57,029 nt of DNA from an uncultured Spirochaetaceae bacterium (GTDB lineage: Bacteria > Spirochaetota > Spirochaetia > Sphaerochaetales > Sphaerochaetaceae): NCBI GenBank assembly GCA_944389275.1, contig CALXLT010000016.1:1-57029 (forward strand), written 5' to 3'. Under the pieces are notes generated by a model, which worked only from the letters and a program-made list of their open reading frames with translations, had not been told where the DNA came from and did no database searches. The position numbers and the translations under genes were made by a program. Positions 26,544 through 35,926 of the stretch are shown in pieces; the first letter of the stretch is position 1, and each line of letters starts with the position of its first letter.

Positions 26544-27445
26544 CCTTCCCTCCTTCCGCTCTTGAGCACATTGAGGATCGCGTTGATGATCATGATGAAG
26601 AAGAAAAGCACCAACGCTATGGAGAAGAGCGCCTCACGCTGCAGTCCCGATGAATAGGACATCTCCGACGCGACAGCTGTCGTGAGGAACCTGACCGACT
26701 TGAAGATCGAAGGCATGTTCGCGACGTTCCCGGCGACCATCATGATCGCCATCGCCTCTCCGATAGCCCTTCCGATACCAAGCACTATGGCCGTGAATAT
26801 GCCGCTCTTCGCGGCGGGGACGGTAACGCGGAAATAGGTTTCCGTGCTCGTGGCACCAAGCGCGAGCGAGGCCTCCTCGTACTCACGCGGAACAGCCTGC
26901 AGCGCTGTCAGGGAGACGTTGATGACCGAAGGGAGGATCATTACCGCAAGCACGATTATCGCGGCAAGGAGCGTCGCCCCATCAGGAACGCCGAATAGTA
27001 TCCTTATGCCTGGAACGAGGATCGTCATGCCGACAAGGCCATAGACGACGGACGGGATTCCCGCGAGAACGCCTATGCAGAGCTCCATGATTTCCCTCAC
27101 CTTCCTAGGGGCCATCTTCGCGAGGAACACGGACGCGAAGAACCCGATAGGCACCCCTATCACGATCGCACCTGCTGTTCCATATACAGATGTGAGGATG
27201 AATGGGAGTATTCCGAATTCCGGCTCAGATGCGGTGCTGGCCCACCTCGTCCCGAAAAGGAACTCAGCAGGCCCTATCTTGAAGATGGCCGGCAGGCCTG
27301 AGATCACGAGATAGATCGTGATGACCAGGACCGAGCCGACCGCAACCAAGCCAAGGAGAAGGAACACCAGATGGATCACATCTTCTATCAGCCTCCGGGG
27401 ATTATCCTTATACCCCTTCTGGGCGATGAGATTCCTGAGATTCAT
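26540..27445 (-). CDS. pstC: Phosphate ABC transporter permease PstC
   Basis: A 301-aa inner-membrane permease. Helices flank PIGFFASVFLAKMAPRK, ELCIGVLAGIPSVVYGLVGM and the EAA loop YEEASLALGATSTETYFRVTVP. The start at 27445 (MNLRNLIAQ) is chosen because AGGAG precedes it at optimal spacing; ATG 27463 overlaps the pstS stop and is the alternative. A short positively charged N-terminus precedes the first helix. Confidence 0.95.
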   Translation of the reverse strand: MNLRNLIAQKGYKDNPRRLIEDVIHLVFLLLGLVAVGSVLVITIYLVISGLPAIFKIGPAEFLFGTRWASTASEPEFGILPFILTSVYGTAGAIVIGVPIGFFASVFLAKMAPRKVREIMELCIGVLAGIPSVVYGLVGMTILVPGIRILFGVPDGATLLAAIIVLAVMILPSVINVSLTALQAVPREYEEASLALGATSTETYFRVTVPAAKSGIFTAIVLGIGRAIGEAMAIMMVAGNVANMPSIFKSVRFLTTAVASEMSYSSGLQREALFSIALVLFFFIMIINAILNVLKSGRREG

Positions 27446-27462
27446 TGTCCTCTCCTGCCGCA

Positions 27463-28275
27463 TCACTCTGCTACAGGAACAGCGCCAGCGCCAGCGATGA
27501 TGGATGCAGCATCAGCGCTTACAGCGTAGTCGAAGAACGCCTGAGCCGCATCTGAAAGCGGAGTGTCCGTAAGGGTAGCGAAGACGAATGGGCGCTGGAT
27601 CTTGTACTCACCGCTCTTGACTGTCTCCTCGCTTGCGCTCACGCCCTCGACTGTCAGAGGCTTCACGGAATCAAGGTTGCTGGCGAGGGACGCGTATCCG
27701 ATAGCGCCTGGGTTCTGGGATACCGCGGTGATGACAGCGCCTGTCGATGTGAGCTCCTGGCTGTATACGCATACGTCCTCCGTGCCCGTGATGGACTCGA
27801 AGCCATCCCTCGTGCCGCTGCCAGCCTCACGGCCGATTGCTACTACAGGAGCATCCGCTCCGCCGACCTCGCTCCAGTTCTTGACCGTGCCGTCAAAGAG
27901 CCCCGCGATCTGCTCGATCGAGAGATCCGCGACAGGATTGTCCTTGTTCACGATGATGCAGATGCCGTCAAGCGCGACGATCGTCTGAGTAAGGCCAGAG
28001 GAAACCTCGCTGTCCTTGAGAGCCCTTGATGAAAGCCCGATATCGCACCTGCCCTCGAGAGCTGCCGTGATGCCCGTGCCGCTTCCGGTCGGGTTGTATG
28101 TGATATTCACGCCTGGGTTATCATTCATGTACTGCTCAGCGAGGGAGAGGATCACGGCTTCCATGGATGTGGATCCATCAGTAGAGACCGTTGCGGTGCT
28201 CTCCTTCGCGCCTGATGCGAATACTGCAGCCATCGAAAGGACTGCGACAAGCATGATCATTGTAAGTTTCTTCAT
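27463..28275 (-). CDS. pstS: Phosphate-binding protein PstS
   Basis: A 270-aa periplasmic phosphate-binding protein. The signal peptide ends MAAVFASGAKES and lacks a lipobox cysteine. The mature part has the phosphate-site loops: DGSTSMEAV near the N-terminus, the NPTGSGTGITAALEGRCDIGLSSR region and REAGSGTRDGFES. It is the first gene of the seven-gene operon, with AGGAG before the ATG. The upstream phased repeats are likely PhoB sites. Confidence 0.96.
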   Translation of the reverse strand: MKKLTMIMLVAVLSMAAVFASGAKESTATVSTDGSTSMEAVILSLAEQYMNDNPGVNITYNPTGSGTGITAALEGRCDIGLSSRALKDSEVSSGLTQTIVALDGICIIVNKDNPVADLSIEQIAGLFDGTVKNWSEVGGADAPVVAIGREAGSGTRDGFESITGTEDVCVYSQELTSTGAVITAVSQNPGAIGYASLASNLDSVKPLTVEGVSASEETVKSGEYKIQRPFVFATLTDTPLSDAAQAFFDYAVSADAASIIAGAGAVPVAE

Positions 28276-28330
28276 CTTAATCTCCTATCAGGGGCTTTCC
28301 CTGAGATTCACTTTTTCGTTTTCGAGAGTG

Positions 28331-28411
28331 ATGATAGTGAAGATGAATTAACTTCGAAGCTTCTGCATGTTAAATCCGCGTTAAGCCGCACGAATTAACA
28401 GTTTATTAACA
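28331..28411 (-). promoter_or_regulatory. Pho-box-like phased repeats and pstS promoter
   Basis: On the plus strand TTAA cores start at 28348, 28370 and 28381 (22 and 11 bp apart), with a second pair at 28395 and 28406 (TTAACA twice, 11 bp apart). On the minus strand the pair reads TTGTTAATAAACTGTTAAT, close in layout to Pho boxes, which are 11-bp direct repeats. A -10-like TATCAT (28336-28331) lies closer to pstS. PhoB binding is inferred from the phasing and from the phoB gene in the same operon. Confidence 0.6.
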
Positions 28412-28435
28412 AATTAGGATATCTATTGACAATAT

Positions 28436-28466
28436 AAGTAATAAAGCCATGGCGACTGCCATGGCT
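28436..28466 (-). terminator. Terminator of the amino acid ABC operon
   Basis: A perfect 8-bp inverted repeat, AGCCATGG (28445-28452) and CCATGGCT (28459-28466), with a 6-nt loop, followed on the minus strand by TTATTACTT. It lies 7 bp after the ATPase stop. Confidence 0.75.
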
Positions 28467-28472
28467 CCCTGC

Positions 28473-29216
28473 TTATTCCTTCTCGCCGCGGAACCGCGAG
28501 AGGAATTCCTTGGTCTTCGGGCTTCTCGGATTGGAGAAGATATCCTCAGGGCTCCCCTCCTCCTCGATCCTGCCGTCAGCCATGTATATGACACGGTTCG
28601 AGACATCGCGCGCGAAGGCCATCTCGTGCGTGACGACAAGCATCGTCATGCCGCTTTCGGCAAGTATCTTCATGACATCAAGCACCTCGCCGACCATCTC
28701 CGGGTCCAGTGCTGACGTCGGCTCATCGAAGAGAAGCACCTCCGGATTCATGGCAAGAGCCCTGGCGATCGCGACACGCTGCTTCTGTCCGCCCGAGAGC
28801 TGCCGGGGCTTGGCCTTTATGTACTGGGCCATGCCGACCTTGGCAAGATACTCCATAGCGTTCTTCTCAGCCTCTTCCTTCCCCCTCTTGAGGACCTTGA
28901 CCTGGCCTATCATGCAGTTGTCGAGGACAGAGAGGTTATTGAAGAGATTGAAGGACTGGAAGACCATGCCGACCTTCGTCCTGTACTCATCCTCGTTGAT
29001 GGCTCCCGCCAGAACGTCCTTGTCATGGAAGAGGATCTTCCCGCTGGTGGCTTCCTCCAGGAGGTTTATGCACCTGAGGAGCGTGGACTTGCCTGAGCCG
29101 GATGAGCCGATGATGCTTATGACATCCCCGGAGGAGACGCTGAAGTCTATATCCTTCAGAACCTCATTGGTCCCGAACGTCTTTGCAAGATGCTCTACCT
29201 TGATTATCCCAGCCAT
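28473..29216 (-). CDS. Polar amino acid ABC transporter ATP-binding protein
   Basis: A 247-aa GlnQ-like ABC ATPase. Walker A is GSSGSGKST, the Q-loop is [16 protein letters not shown], the signature [17 protein letters not shown], Walker [15 protein letters not shown], and the switch [14 protein letters not shown]. Start 29216 (TGATG overlap with the permease stop, AGGAGGG upstream) is preferred to a TTG one codon earlier. The last gene of a binding protein-permease-ATPase operon; substrate unknown. Confidence 0.94.
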   Translation of the reverse strand: MAGIIKVEHLAKTFGTNEVLKDIDFSVSSGDVISIIGSSGSGKSTLLRCINLLEEATSGKILFHDKDVLAGAINEDEYRTKVGMVFQSFNLFNNLSVLDNCMIGQVKVLKRGKEEAEKNAMEYLAKVGMAQYIKAKPRQLSGGQKQRVAIARALAMNPEVLLFDEPTSALDPEMVGEVLDVMKILAESGMTMLVVTHEMAFARDVSNRVIYMADGRIEEEGSPEDIFSNPRSPKTKEFLSRFRGEKE

Positions 29217-30016
29217 CAATGCATCCCTCCTGTCTTGTCATTGTACTTCGTCAGCCCGCTGGTGAAGGCAAGGGTGTCATTGGTTGCGAGATCGAAGTTC
29301 GCCGGACCATCCATCCTTGACTCGATTGCGCGGAGTATGCGCGAGCATGTGAAGGTCAGGATGAAGTAGATGATCATCGTCACGCTTGCAGCCTCGAAGT
29401 ATGTGTAAAGCGCGCCGGATATGCTCCTGAACGTGAAGAAGAGCTCCACCGTTCCTATGATCGAGAGCACGCATGTATCCTTGATGTTGATGATGAGGTT
29501 ATTGCCTATCTGCGGCATGATGTTGCGAAGCGCCTGCGGAAGGACGATATAAACCATCGTCTGCATATGGGACATGCCGATGGCCCTCGCGCCTTCCCTC
29601 TGTCCCGGATCGACCGAGAGGATACCTCCCCTCACCGTCTCCGCCATGTAGGCGCCTGTATTGACCGACACGATGATGATCGCGGCGCTCCACATGCCGA
29701 GGTTGATGCCGAATACTGAGCTCATGCCGTAATAGATGAAGGCGGCCTGAAGCATCATAGGCGTCCCGCGGAACACCTCGACGTAGGCTGTCAGGATAAG
29801 CTTCACGACGCGCAGCACGCCGCGCTTCACGGCCCCGTCCTTCTTATGCGGCTCCGTCGTCTGGATAAGCCCTACAGCGAATCCTATAACGCAGCCAAGG
29901 AATGTACAGATGAGGGCTATCGCCATCGTGGTGGCGGCCCCCGCAAGGAGGGACCCGCCGTAATCCTGGAGGATGTATAGCATCCTCTGGAAGAAATTCA
30001 TCTCTGAAATAGTCAT
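29216..30016 (-). CDS. Polar amino acid ABC transporter permease
   Basis: A 266-aa HisM/GlnP-type permease. The family signature covers [22 protein letters not shown], and the EAA loop reads [27 protein letters not shown]. About five membrane helices are visible. Its C-terminal about 35 residues after the last helix form a cytosolic tail ([20 protein letters not shown]) longer than usual. It follows the binding-protein gene by 11 bp. Confidence 0.94.
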   Translation of the reverse strand: MTISEMNFFQRMLYILQDYGGSLLAGAATTMAIALICTFLGCVIGFAVGLIQTTEPHKKDGAVKRGVLRVVKLILTAYVEVFRGTPMMLQAAFIYYGMSSVFGINLGMWSAAIIIVSVNTGAYMAETVRGGILSVDPGQREGARAIGMSHMQTMVYIVLPQALRNIMPQIGNNLIINIKDTCVLSIIGTVELFFTFRSISGALYTYFEAASVTMIIYFILTFTCSRILRAIESRMDGPANFDLATNDTLAFTSGLTKYNDKTGGMH

Positions 30017-30027
30017 CTCTGATCCTA

Positions 30028-30879
30028 TCAGTTGGCAAGAGGCTGGACGGAGATCGCCTGATCCATCATCTCGTTGTAGTCCTCGACCGTGAGGGTCTCG
30101 AGAACGCTGTTGATGGCCTCTGTAAGCTCCTTGTTGCTCTTGTTGACGGAAATGCCGATATTGATCTCCTCCTGGCTGACCTGGAAGTCATCATCGCTTC
30201 CCGCGAAGTCAAGGAGGCGCATGTCAGGATACGCTACGAGAGCCGCCTGTCCGGTAGGCATATCCGTGCAGATGAGGTCCACCCTGCCGCTGTTGAGGGC
30301 GACGAGCATGGCAGGCGCGCTGTCCTGGGCCGGAAGGATGTTGGCATCTGGGATCTGAGGAAGGCAGACATCATACCAAACAGTGTTCATCTGGCTTGTG
30401 CAGGAGACTCCCGCGAGGTCCTGGACGCCCTTCGCGTCAACGAACCTGCTGTCCTTATTGACGAGGCAGATGATGGACGCGTAGTAGTATGGCTCCGTGA
30501 AATCGACCATCTGAAGCCTCTCGGACGTGATGGACTGGCCAGCGATGACGCAGTCAACGGTTCCGGAAAGGACTGCAGGTACAAGAGAGTCCCAGTCGAG
30601 CTTCACGATCTGGAGCTCGTAGCCAAGGCGCTCCGCGATGAGCTTTGCCATCATCACGTCGTAGCCATTTGCGTAGTCCTTTGAGTCCGCGATAGGCACG
30701 GCGCCGTTGGCGTCAGTGGTCTGTGTCCAGTTATATGGTGCATAGCCGCACTCCATCGCAACCCTCAGCACAGGCTTGCCTGACGCGGAGACAGCGCTCT
30801 CTTCCTTGCTGCCGCCGGCAAAGGCCGCGACAGAGAGAAGCATCACGAGAAGCACAGCAACGATCTTCCTTATCTTCAT
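30028..30879 (-). CDS. Amino acid ABC transporter substrate-binding protein
   Basis: A 283-aa family 3 solute-binding protein. The signal peptide ends SVAAFAGGSKEES without a lipobox cysteine. The mature domain begins VLRVAMECGYAPYNW and has the family pattern GYDVMMAKLIAERLGYELQIV, DCVIAGQSITSERLQMVDFTEPYY. Expected to bind a polar amino acid in the periplasm. GGAGG precedes the ATG. Promoter and operator candidates lie at 30963-30998. Confidence 0.93.
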   Translation of the reverse strand: MKIRKIVAVLLVMLLSVAAFAGGSKEESAVSASGKPVLRVAMECGYAPYNWTQTTDANGAVPIADSKDYANGYDVMMAKLIAERLGYELQIVKLDWDSLVPAVLSGTVDCVIAGQSITSERLQMVDFTEPYYYASIICLVNKDSRFVDAKGVQDLAGVSCTSQMNTVWYDVCLPQIPDANILPAQDSAPAMLVALNSGRVDLICTDMPTGQAALVAYPDMRLLDFAGSDDDFQVSQEEINIGISVNKSNKELTEAINSVLETLTVEDYNEMMDQAISVQPLAN

Positions 30880-30962
30880 ATTGATCCCTCCAATTCAGTT
30901 ATCAATGGCTGAATGATAGCGATTGGTTATTATTTTTGCAAGATGTTACAAACAAAACTTAA

Positions 30963-30998
30963 ATGTTATTATAGTAACATATGTAGCATATGTGCCAA
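30963..30998 (-). promoter_or_regulatory. Promoter with inverted repeat over the -10 box
   Basis: On the minus strand TTGGCA (30998-30993) and TATAAT (30973-30968) are 19 bp apart. The -10 box lies across an inverted repeat, ATGTTA (30963-30968) and TAACAT (30975-30980). A further half-site ATGTTAC lies at 30943-30949. The layout suggests a repressor site for the amino acid transporter; no regulator gene is adjacent. Confidence 0.5.
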
Positions 30999-31026
30999 AG
31001 CCGTCAAATGAGTTAGACTTGTGCCC

Positions 31027-32334
31027 ATGATAAGATCGGCAGAGGAACTGGAGACGATTTTCGACCGCTATTCCCCATCCATCGGCAATGAGGCGATAAG
31101 AGAGAACAGGCTTGAGAGGATGGAGAGGCTGCTAGAGCGCCTCGGAAACCCAGAAAGATGCTTCAGGACATACCATACGGCGGGATCGAAGGGAAAGGGA
31201 TCCACGTCGGCATACCTCGCGTCCCTTCTCTCCGGAAGCGGCAGGAAGACGGGGCTGTACCTATCACCTCATATGTACACGGTAAGGGAGCGCTTCACGC
31301 TTTCCGCCCTCTTCTTCAGCGATGATCTTTATATCGATACCGCGAATGAGCTTCTTGAGAAGACACGCTCGTTCTCCCTTCCCTCGTCCCTCGGCTCCCC
31401 CTCTCCCACGACATTCGAGATGTACACGGCATATGGCTATATGCTCTTCAGGAACGCGGGATGCACGGATGCCGTCATCGAGACAGGGCTTGGAGGAAGG
31501 CTTGACGCGACGAACACGATAACGCCCGAGGCTGTCATCCTGACCCCTATCGAGCTGGAGCACACCGCCATACTCGGCGACACGATAGAGAAGATCGCGG
31601 TGGAGAAATCGAAGATAATGCGAGGCGGAGTCCCCACCTTCGTCTCTCGCGAGAGCGATGCCGCGCGGAAGGTATTCGAGAGGGAGGCGGAAGCTATCGG
31701 GGCACCAATCTCCTTCCTTGAGGACAGGATAATGGACCTCAGAAGCGAGACAGACGAGAACGGGGAGAAAGCCTCATTCACGATTGACGGGAGAAACTTC
31801 AGCCTCAGCCTCTCGATGGCCACCTCGGCGATGGCTGAGAACGCGGCCCTCGCTATCCTCGCAGCCCATGACCTTAGATTCCTCACAGACGAGGGGATCA
31901 GGAAGCTGGAGAAGACCGCACTTCCCGGAAGATTCGAGAAGATGATGATAGACGGGAAGACCGTCGTCGTCGACTCCGCGCATACCGTGAATTCGGCCAG
32001 GGCCACGGCGGAGGCATTCGACGCGATAGCGAAGGGACGGAAGACCCTCATATACTCGTCTGTCGAGGGCAAGGACATCGGGCATATGATCTCAGTGCTC
32101 TTCCCGTCATTCGACCGCGTGATCATATCCACAACAGGAGACTACAGGAGAAGCGATCCTGAGATGATAGCGCGCATTGGATCCGAGCTCTTCCCCCATC
32201 TCGATATCTCCATAGAGAAGGACAGGGACAGAGCGTTTGAGAAGGCGCTTGAAGGCGATGGCTCGGTGCTCATAACAGGATCGTTCTACCTTGCCTCCGG
32301 CATGAGGAGGATAAGGGAGATGGAGGGACTATGA
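31027..32334 (+). CDS. folC: Folylpolyglutamate synthase / dihydrofolate synthase
   Basis: A 435-aa Mur-ligase-superfamily enzyme that adds glutamate to folates (and possibly dihydropteroate). The P-loop lies in YHTAGSKGKGSTSAYLASLL, followed by LSPHMYTVRERF, FEMYTAYGYMLF, ETGLGGRLDATN and VDSAHTVNSARA. The ATG at 31027 is chosen, though a GTG two codons upstream is possible; neither has an obvious ribosome binding site. First of four genes joined by overlaps or tiny gaps. Confidence 0.94.
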   Translation: MIRSAEELETIFDRYSPSIGNEAIRENRLERMERLLERLGNPERCFRTYHTAGSKGKGSTSAYLASLLSGSGRKTGLYLSPHMYTVRERFTLSALFFSDDLYIDTANELLEKTRSFSLPSSLGSPSPTTFEMYTAYGYMLFRNAGCTDAVIETGLGGRLDATNTITPEAVILTPIELEHTAILGDTIEKIAVEKSKIMRGGVPTFVSRESDAARKVFEREAEAIGAPISFLEDRIMDLRSETDENGEKASFTIDGRNFSLSLSMATSAMAENAALAILAAHDLRFLTDEGIRKLEKTALPGRFEKMMIDGKTVVVDSAHTVNSARATAEAFDAIAKGRKTLIYSSVEGKDIGHMISVLFPSFDRVIISTTGDYRRSDPEMIARIGSELFPHLDISIEKDRDRAFEKALEGDGSVLITGSFYLASGMRRIREMEGL

Positions 32335-33719
32335 GCCTTAACTGGAGGGAGCTCGAGCTCATACTTTCAGAGCTCCCGCTCAAGAACAGCTATATACAGA
32401 AGGTCACGGAGCACACGCTCCACTCGTTCACGCTTTCGATGTACTCACAGAGCGAGAAGGCCTGGCTTCTGTACTTCGAGATCGCGACGCCTGACGCCAG
32501 GGTCGTCCGTACCTCGCATATGAGGGAGAAGGCGAAGAGCGCGCAGCGCTTCACGCAGTACATGAGAGCGCATCTTGTCGGAAGGAAGATAACAGGCGTC
32601 AGGCAGCTTCCATTCGACAGGGCCTTCATACTGGACGCGGAGAACAGCGAGGACAGGATAAGGATCGTCGTGCGCCTATTCTCCGGCATCGGCGCGAACG
32701 TGATCATAACCGATGACAACTTCCGCATACTCGAGCTCATGTACCGCCGCCCGCAGCGCGGCGAGGAGAAAGGATCTGTACTCAGCCTTGAGGAAAGGGC
32801 CGGAGAGGGAGAGAGGATATTCACGGTCCGCCCTTGGAGCGGCCCCTCCTTCAATGAGTTCATAGACAGGGAAGGCACGCTCAAGGCGAGGGAGGAAAGG
32901 ACAGAGGACCTTGCCAGGCGGCTTGAGGAGAAGAGGGACAAGGAGCTCGCGGCCCTCTCTGACAGGCTCCGCCGACAGGAGGAGAGGATCAGGACCACGG
33001 AGGGCTTTGAGGAGAAGAAGTCCTATGCGGATATCCTCGCGGGCTCCATCCACCTTGTGCATAAGGGCATGGACAGCGTGAGCCTTGAAGATTACAGGAC
33101 AGGCGGGAGGATCACGATACCGCTCGATCCCAAGCTCTCCCCCAACGAGAACCTCGAAAGGCTCTATGAGCGATACAGGAAGGACAAGAGGGCCTATGAG
33201 ATGGCAACGGAGGAGGCTGAGGCCACGAGGCGTGAGATAGAGAGCACGAGGGAACGATACGAGTCCCTCCTTTCCGAGCGCCAGGGCGACAAGATGCAGA
33301 AGGAGATGTCGAGGCAGTCGGACCGGAAGCATCAGGATGATGGCAGGCCCGGGGTGCGCCTGACGATACAGGGCTTTGACATCATCATCGGCAGGAACGC
33401 GAGGGAGAACGATGAGATACTCCGCCACGACACCCGCGGCTCTGATATCTGGATGCACACGAGAGACACGAGCGGAGCCTATGTGATAATAAAATCCAGG
33501 AAAGGCAAGACAGTCCCCCTCCCCGTCCTTCTCGACGCGGCATCCCTCGCGATACACTACTCGAAGGCGAAAAAGAACGGCAAGGCCGACCTTTACTATA
33601 CCGAGGTCAAGTACCTCAGGCGCGCGAAGGACGGGAAGAAAGGCCTTGTCATCCCGACGCAGGAACGCAACCTCTTCGCCGAGCTTGACGAGAAGAGGGT
33701 GAAGGAGCTTCTATCATGA
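32331..33719 (+). CDS. NFACT family protein (RqcH/fibronectin-binding-like)
   Basis: A 462-aa protein with an NFACT-N domain (about 1-180, including the DR-type motif in LPFDRAFILDAEN), a long charged coiled coil (about 185-330) and an NFACT-R domain with GRNARENDEILRHDTRGSDIWMHTRDTSGAYVII. RqcH homologues bind the 50S subunit and tail stalled peptides with alanine. The family is also known as fibronectin-binding-like, but there is no signal peptide. It is about 100 residues shorter than Bacillus RqcH, mostly in the middle. Overlaps folC by ATGA. Confidence 0.88.
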   Translation: MSLNWRELELILSELPLKNSYIQKVTEHTLHSFTLSMYSQSEKAWLLYFEIATPDARVVRTSHMREKAKSAQRFTQYMRAHLVGRKITGVRQLPFDRAFILDAENSEDRIRIVVRLFSGIGANVIITDDNFRILELMYRRPQRGEEKGSVLSLEERAGEGERIFTVRPWSGPSFNEFIDREGTLKAREERTEDLARRLEEKRDKELAALSDRLRRQEERIRTTEGFEEKKSYADILAGSIHLVHKGMDSVSLEDYRTGGRITIPLDPKLSPNENLERLYERYRKDKRAYEMATEEAEATRREIESTRERYESLLSERQGDKMQKEMSRQSDRKHQDDGRPGVRLTIQGFDIIIGRNARENDEILRHDTRGSDIWMHTRDTSGAYVIIKSRKGKTVPLPVLLDAASLAIHYSKAKKNGKADLYYTEVKYLRRAKDGKKGLVIPTQERNLFAELDEKRVKELLS

Positions 33720-34435
33720 GATACCATGGAACGATATTCTACCCAGAAGAAAGGAGCGAGCTCCTGAGCCTGGTCGAGGCGGAGAAGGACAGCGATCCGA
33801 TACGCGCGGCGATCCTTCCCCACATGGGGCTATGGCAATGCCAGGAGGCATACAGGAGCGTCTTCAGGACCATACCTGACTGCAAGCGCATCATCGCTCT
33901 CCTGCCCCTCCATAGGCCACCTCTTGAGCGCGATGGCGGCAGCATCATGTTCGAATCGAAGGAGGAGGCTGAGGACACGCCTCTCGGAGAGGTGAGGATA
34001 GGCACATTCGGCCTTGGCGACGCGTCAGCGTATGAGAAGGAGGAGTACATGCGTGAGCTCCTGCTGCCCTACGCCGCGTATTTCACCCCTTCATCAACGC
34101 TCCACGCGATCTACACCTATGTGAAGAAAAGCGAGGATATGAAGAAGCTTAGGCATTTCCTCTCATCCATGGATGATGGAAACACGGTTTTCCTGATATC
34201 ATCGAACATGACAGGAAGGCTGCAGGAGGATGAGATGAGGCGGATGCGCTCCTCCACGATCGACGCGATCCTTGAAGGCGGCCACCTGCTTGATAAATGG
34301 AGAAAAGGGAGGATAGGAGCCTGCGCGACTGCGGAGATAGAGTCCGTGAGCGCGATCCTTGGAGGCAGATGGGAGCTTATCTGGACAAGGGAAGAGGACT
34401 CGATATGCGGACACGCTGGCTTCATCATGAGGTGA
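33716..34435 (+). CDS. MEMO1-like protein (AmmeMemoRadiSam system B)
   Basis: A 239-aa protein with the order of motifs of the MEMO family: GTIFYPEERSELLSLV at the N-terminus, AAILPHMGLWQCQEAY (for PHAGY), LLPLHRPP, TPLGEVRIGTF, VFLISSNMTGRL (for ASSDLSH) and IGACATAEIESV (for ACG). It is shorter and more diverged than typical members, and the second histidine of the SDLSH motif is replaced. MEMO proteins are metal-binding, sometimes with a radical-SAM partner, but no such gene is here. It is translationally coupled to the NFACT gene (ATGA). Confidence 0.65.
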   Translation: MRYHGTIFYPEERSELLSLVEAEKDSDPIRAAILPHMGLWQCQEAYRSVFRTIPDCKRIIALLPLHRPPLERDGGSIMFESKEEAEDTPLGEVRIGTFGLGDASAYEKEEYMRELLLPYAAYFTPSSTLHAIYTYVKKSEDMKKLRHFLSSMDDGNTVFLISSNMTGRLQEDEMRRMRSSTIDAILEGGHLLDKWRKGRIGACATAEIESVSAILGGRWELIWTREEDSICGHAGFIMR

Positions 34436-34438
34436 TTT

Positions 34439-35926
34439 ATGGATAACAGGGTTATTGTTGATATAGAGCGCGACGGCACGCCGGTTACCGCGATAAGGCT
34501 CGGCCTGGATGAGTTCGGGGTGCCGAAGCATCTTCTGCAGGGAGAGAAGAAGGAGGGGATCATCTCCGATGGCTCCTCCATCGAACCATGGTACTGGGAC
34601 GGATTCTGCACGATCGATGGATGGAGATATGTCTATTTCGACAGATGCCGCATCGAGAGCATCCATTCGATAGCGACGACGCACAGGCATGACGCGCTAT
34701 CGATAATCAACAAGATCGCGTACGCGCTCTGCCATGCGGACTCATCCTTCCTTGATCTCTCCAATGGCATATTCCCCCTCTACAGGATCTATATCTATGA
34801 GGGAGACAAGGTCCTCCTGCTTCCCCCGGACCTGGGAGACGTGGTATCGATAATGATCGACGAGGAGACGAAGGACAGGGAGTCCACGTCGCTTATACAA
34901 GGCAAGGCTGAGGAGAGCTTCCGCCTCATAACCGAGATGGCAGAGCTCATGTACTATGCGGCCGCCGGCACCCTCCCCTTCTCCCGCCCCGAGATAAAGG
35001 AATCGGGATACAAGGAGATCCCGCTCTCGCTCTATGCCACGCTTCCCGAGAAGACCGATGGATTCATATCATTCATATTCCACGCGAGATCCAGGGAGAT
35101 GAGGGATATAACAGGAAACAGGAACGGGGCCGCTGCGCTGGAGTGGTTCCTGGAGCGGAGCGTCGGGCTGGAATGGACGCTTGGCGACATAAGCGAGGAA
35201 GAACGGGTGGAGAATGTCAGCAAGGCCGAGGAGAGCAAGGACGCGGCGGCATTCCTGGAGCAGGCTGGGAAGACAGCGAAGCGCAACGCGTTCTGGCGCG
35301 TCAAGGGCACGGTCATCACGATCCTCGCGATCGCTGGCGTGCTGCTTATAGCCTTCCTCTATAGCTATATCTCAAATCTCCTCAAGCCGCCTCTAACGAA
35401 GGATCTCGATCCGGTGGGGATCATATATGCGGTATATGACGCGCAGAGCAACGTGGATCCTCAGGCGCTGGATACAGCGGTCAAGGGCGATGATCTTCCG
35501 CAGTCCATGGAGGTCACGAACCTCTTCGTCACGACGCGCGTGCGCCTTGCCTATGAGTCCTCCGATCCCGCGATCAACGTCAATGACTGGATAGCCCAGG
35601 GCAAGCCCGCGGTCCCCAATAACTCATATGTCTATGGCGTCGTGGTGGATTCAGTGGAGAAGACAGGAGAGAACGAATACACGGCGAAGGGCACCTGGTA
35701 CGTGCCGTTCCCATATGAGGAGACGGAGGAGCAGGAGCAGCCTGCGGCAGCGGGATCTGTCGTCTACCGCTACAGCGTCACGCAGACATTCAGCTTCACA
35801 TGGAATAACAGGGGCTGGTGGAACATAACGGACTCGGAGATAACGGAATACACAGCGCTTGAGCCTGAGCCTATAGAGGTATATGTGCCGGAAGGGCCAG
35901 CGCTCTCAGCGCCTATCGGGATATGA
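34439..35926 (+). CDS. One-TM protein with degenerate kinase-like cytosolic domain
   Basis: A 495-aa protein I cannot name. Residues 1-285 are predicted cytosolic, 291-311 form one membrane helix, and 320-495 lie outside, with a 'DPVGIIYAVYDAQSNVDPQAL' region (split about 324-344) suggestive of an NTF2/SnoaL-like fold. The cytosolic part echoes a protein kinase C-lobe: YRIYIYEGDKVLLLPPDLGD where the catalytic and DFG loops would be, and AELMYYAAAGTLPFSRPE, resembling the LYELLTGRLPF stretch of kinases. Catalytic HRD and DFG residues are absent, so it would be a pseudokinase at most. It follows the MEMO-like gene by 3 bp and converges with miaA (14-bp overlap). Confidence 0.6.
   Translation: MDNRVIVDIERDGTPVTAIRLGLDEFGVPKHLLQGEKKEGIISDGSSIEPWYWDGFCTIDGWRYVYFDRCRIESIHSIATTHRHDALSIINKIAYALCHADSSFLDLSNGIFPLYRIYIYEGDKVLLLPPDLGDVVSIMIDEETKDRESTSLIQGKAEESFRLITEMAELMYYAAAGTLPFSRPEIKESGYKEIPLSLYATLPEKTDGFISFIFHARSREMRDITGNRNGAAALEWFLERSVGLEWTLGDISEEERVENVSKAEESKDAAAFLEQAGKTAKRNAFWRVKGTVITILAIAGVLLIAFLYSYISNLLKPPLTKDLDPVGIIYAVYDAQSNVDPQALDTAVKGDDLPQSMEVTNLFVTTRVRLAYESSDPAINVNDWIAQGKPAVPNNSYVYGVVVDSVEKTGENEYTAKGTWYVPFPYEETEEQEQPAAAGSVVYRYSVTQTFSFTWNNRGWWNITDSEITEYTALEPEPIEVYVPEGPALSAPIGI

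Noticed and set aside
26035..26571. A 178-codon minus-strand frame overlapping pstA
   Set aside because: It is in the wrong frame of pstA and is rich in histidine and arginine, typical of out-of-frame translation.
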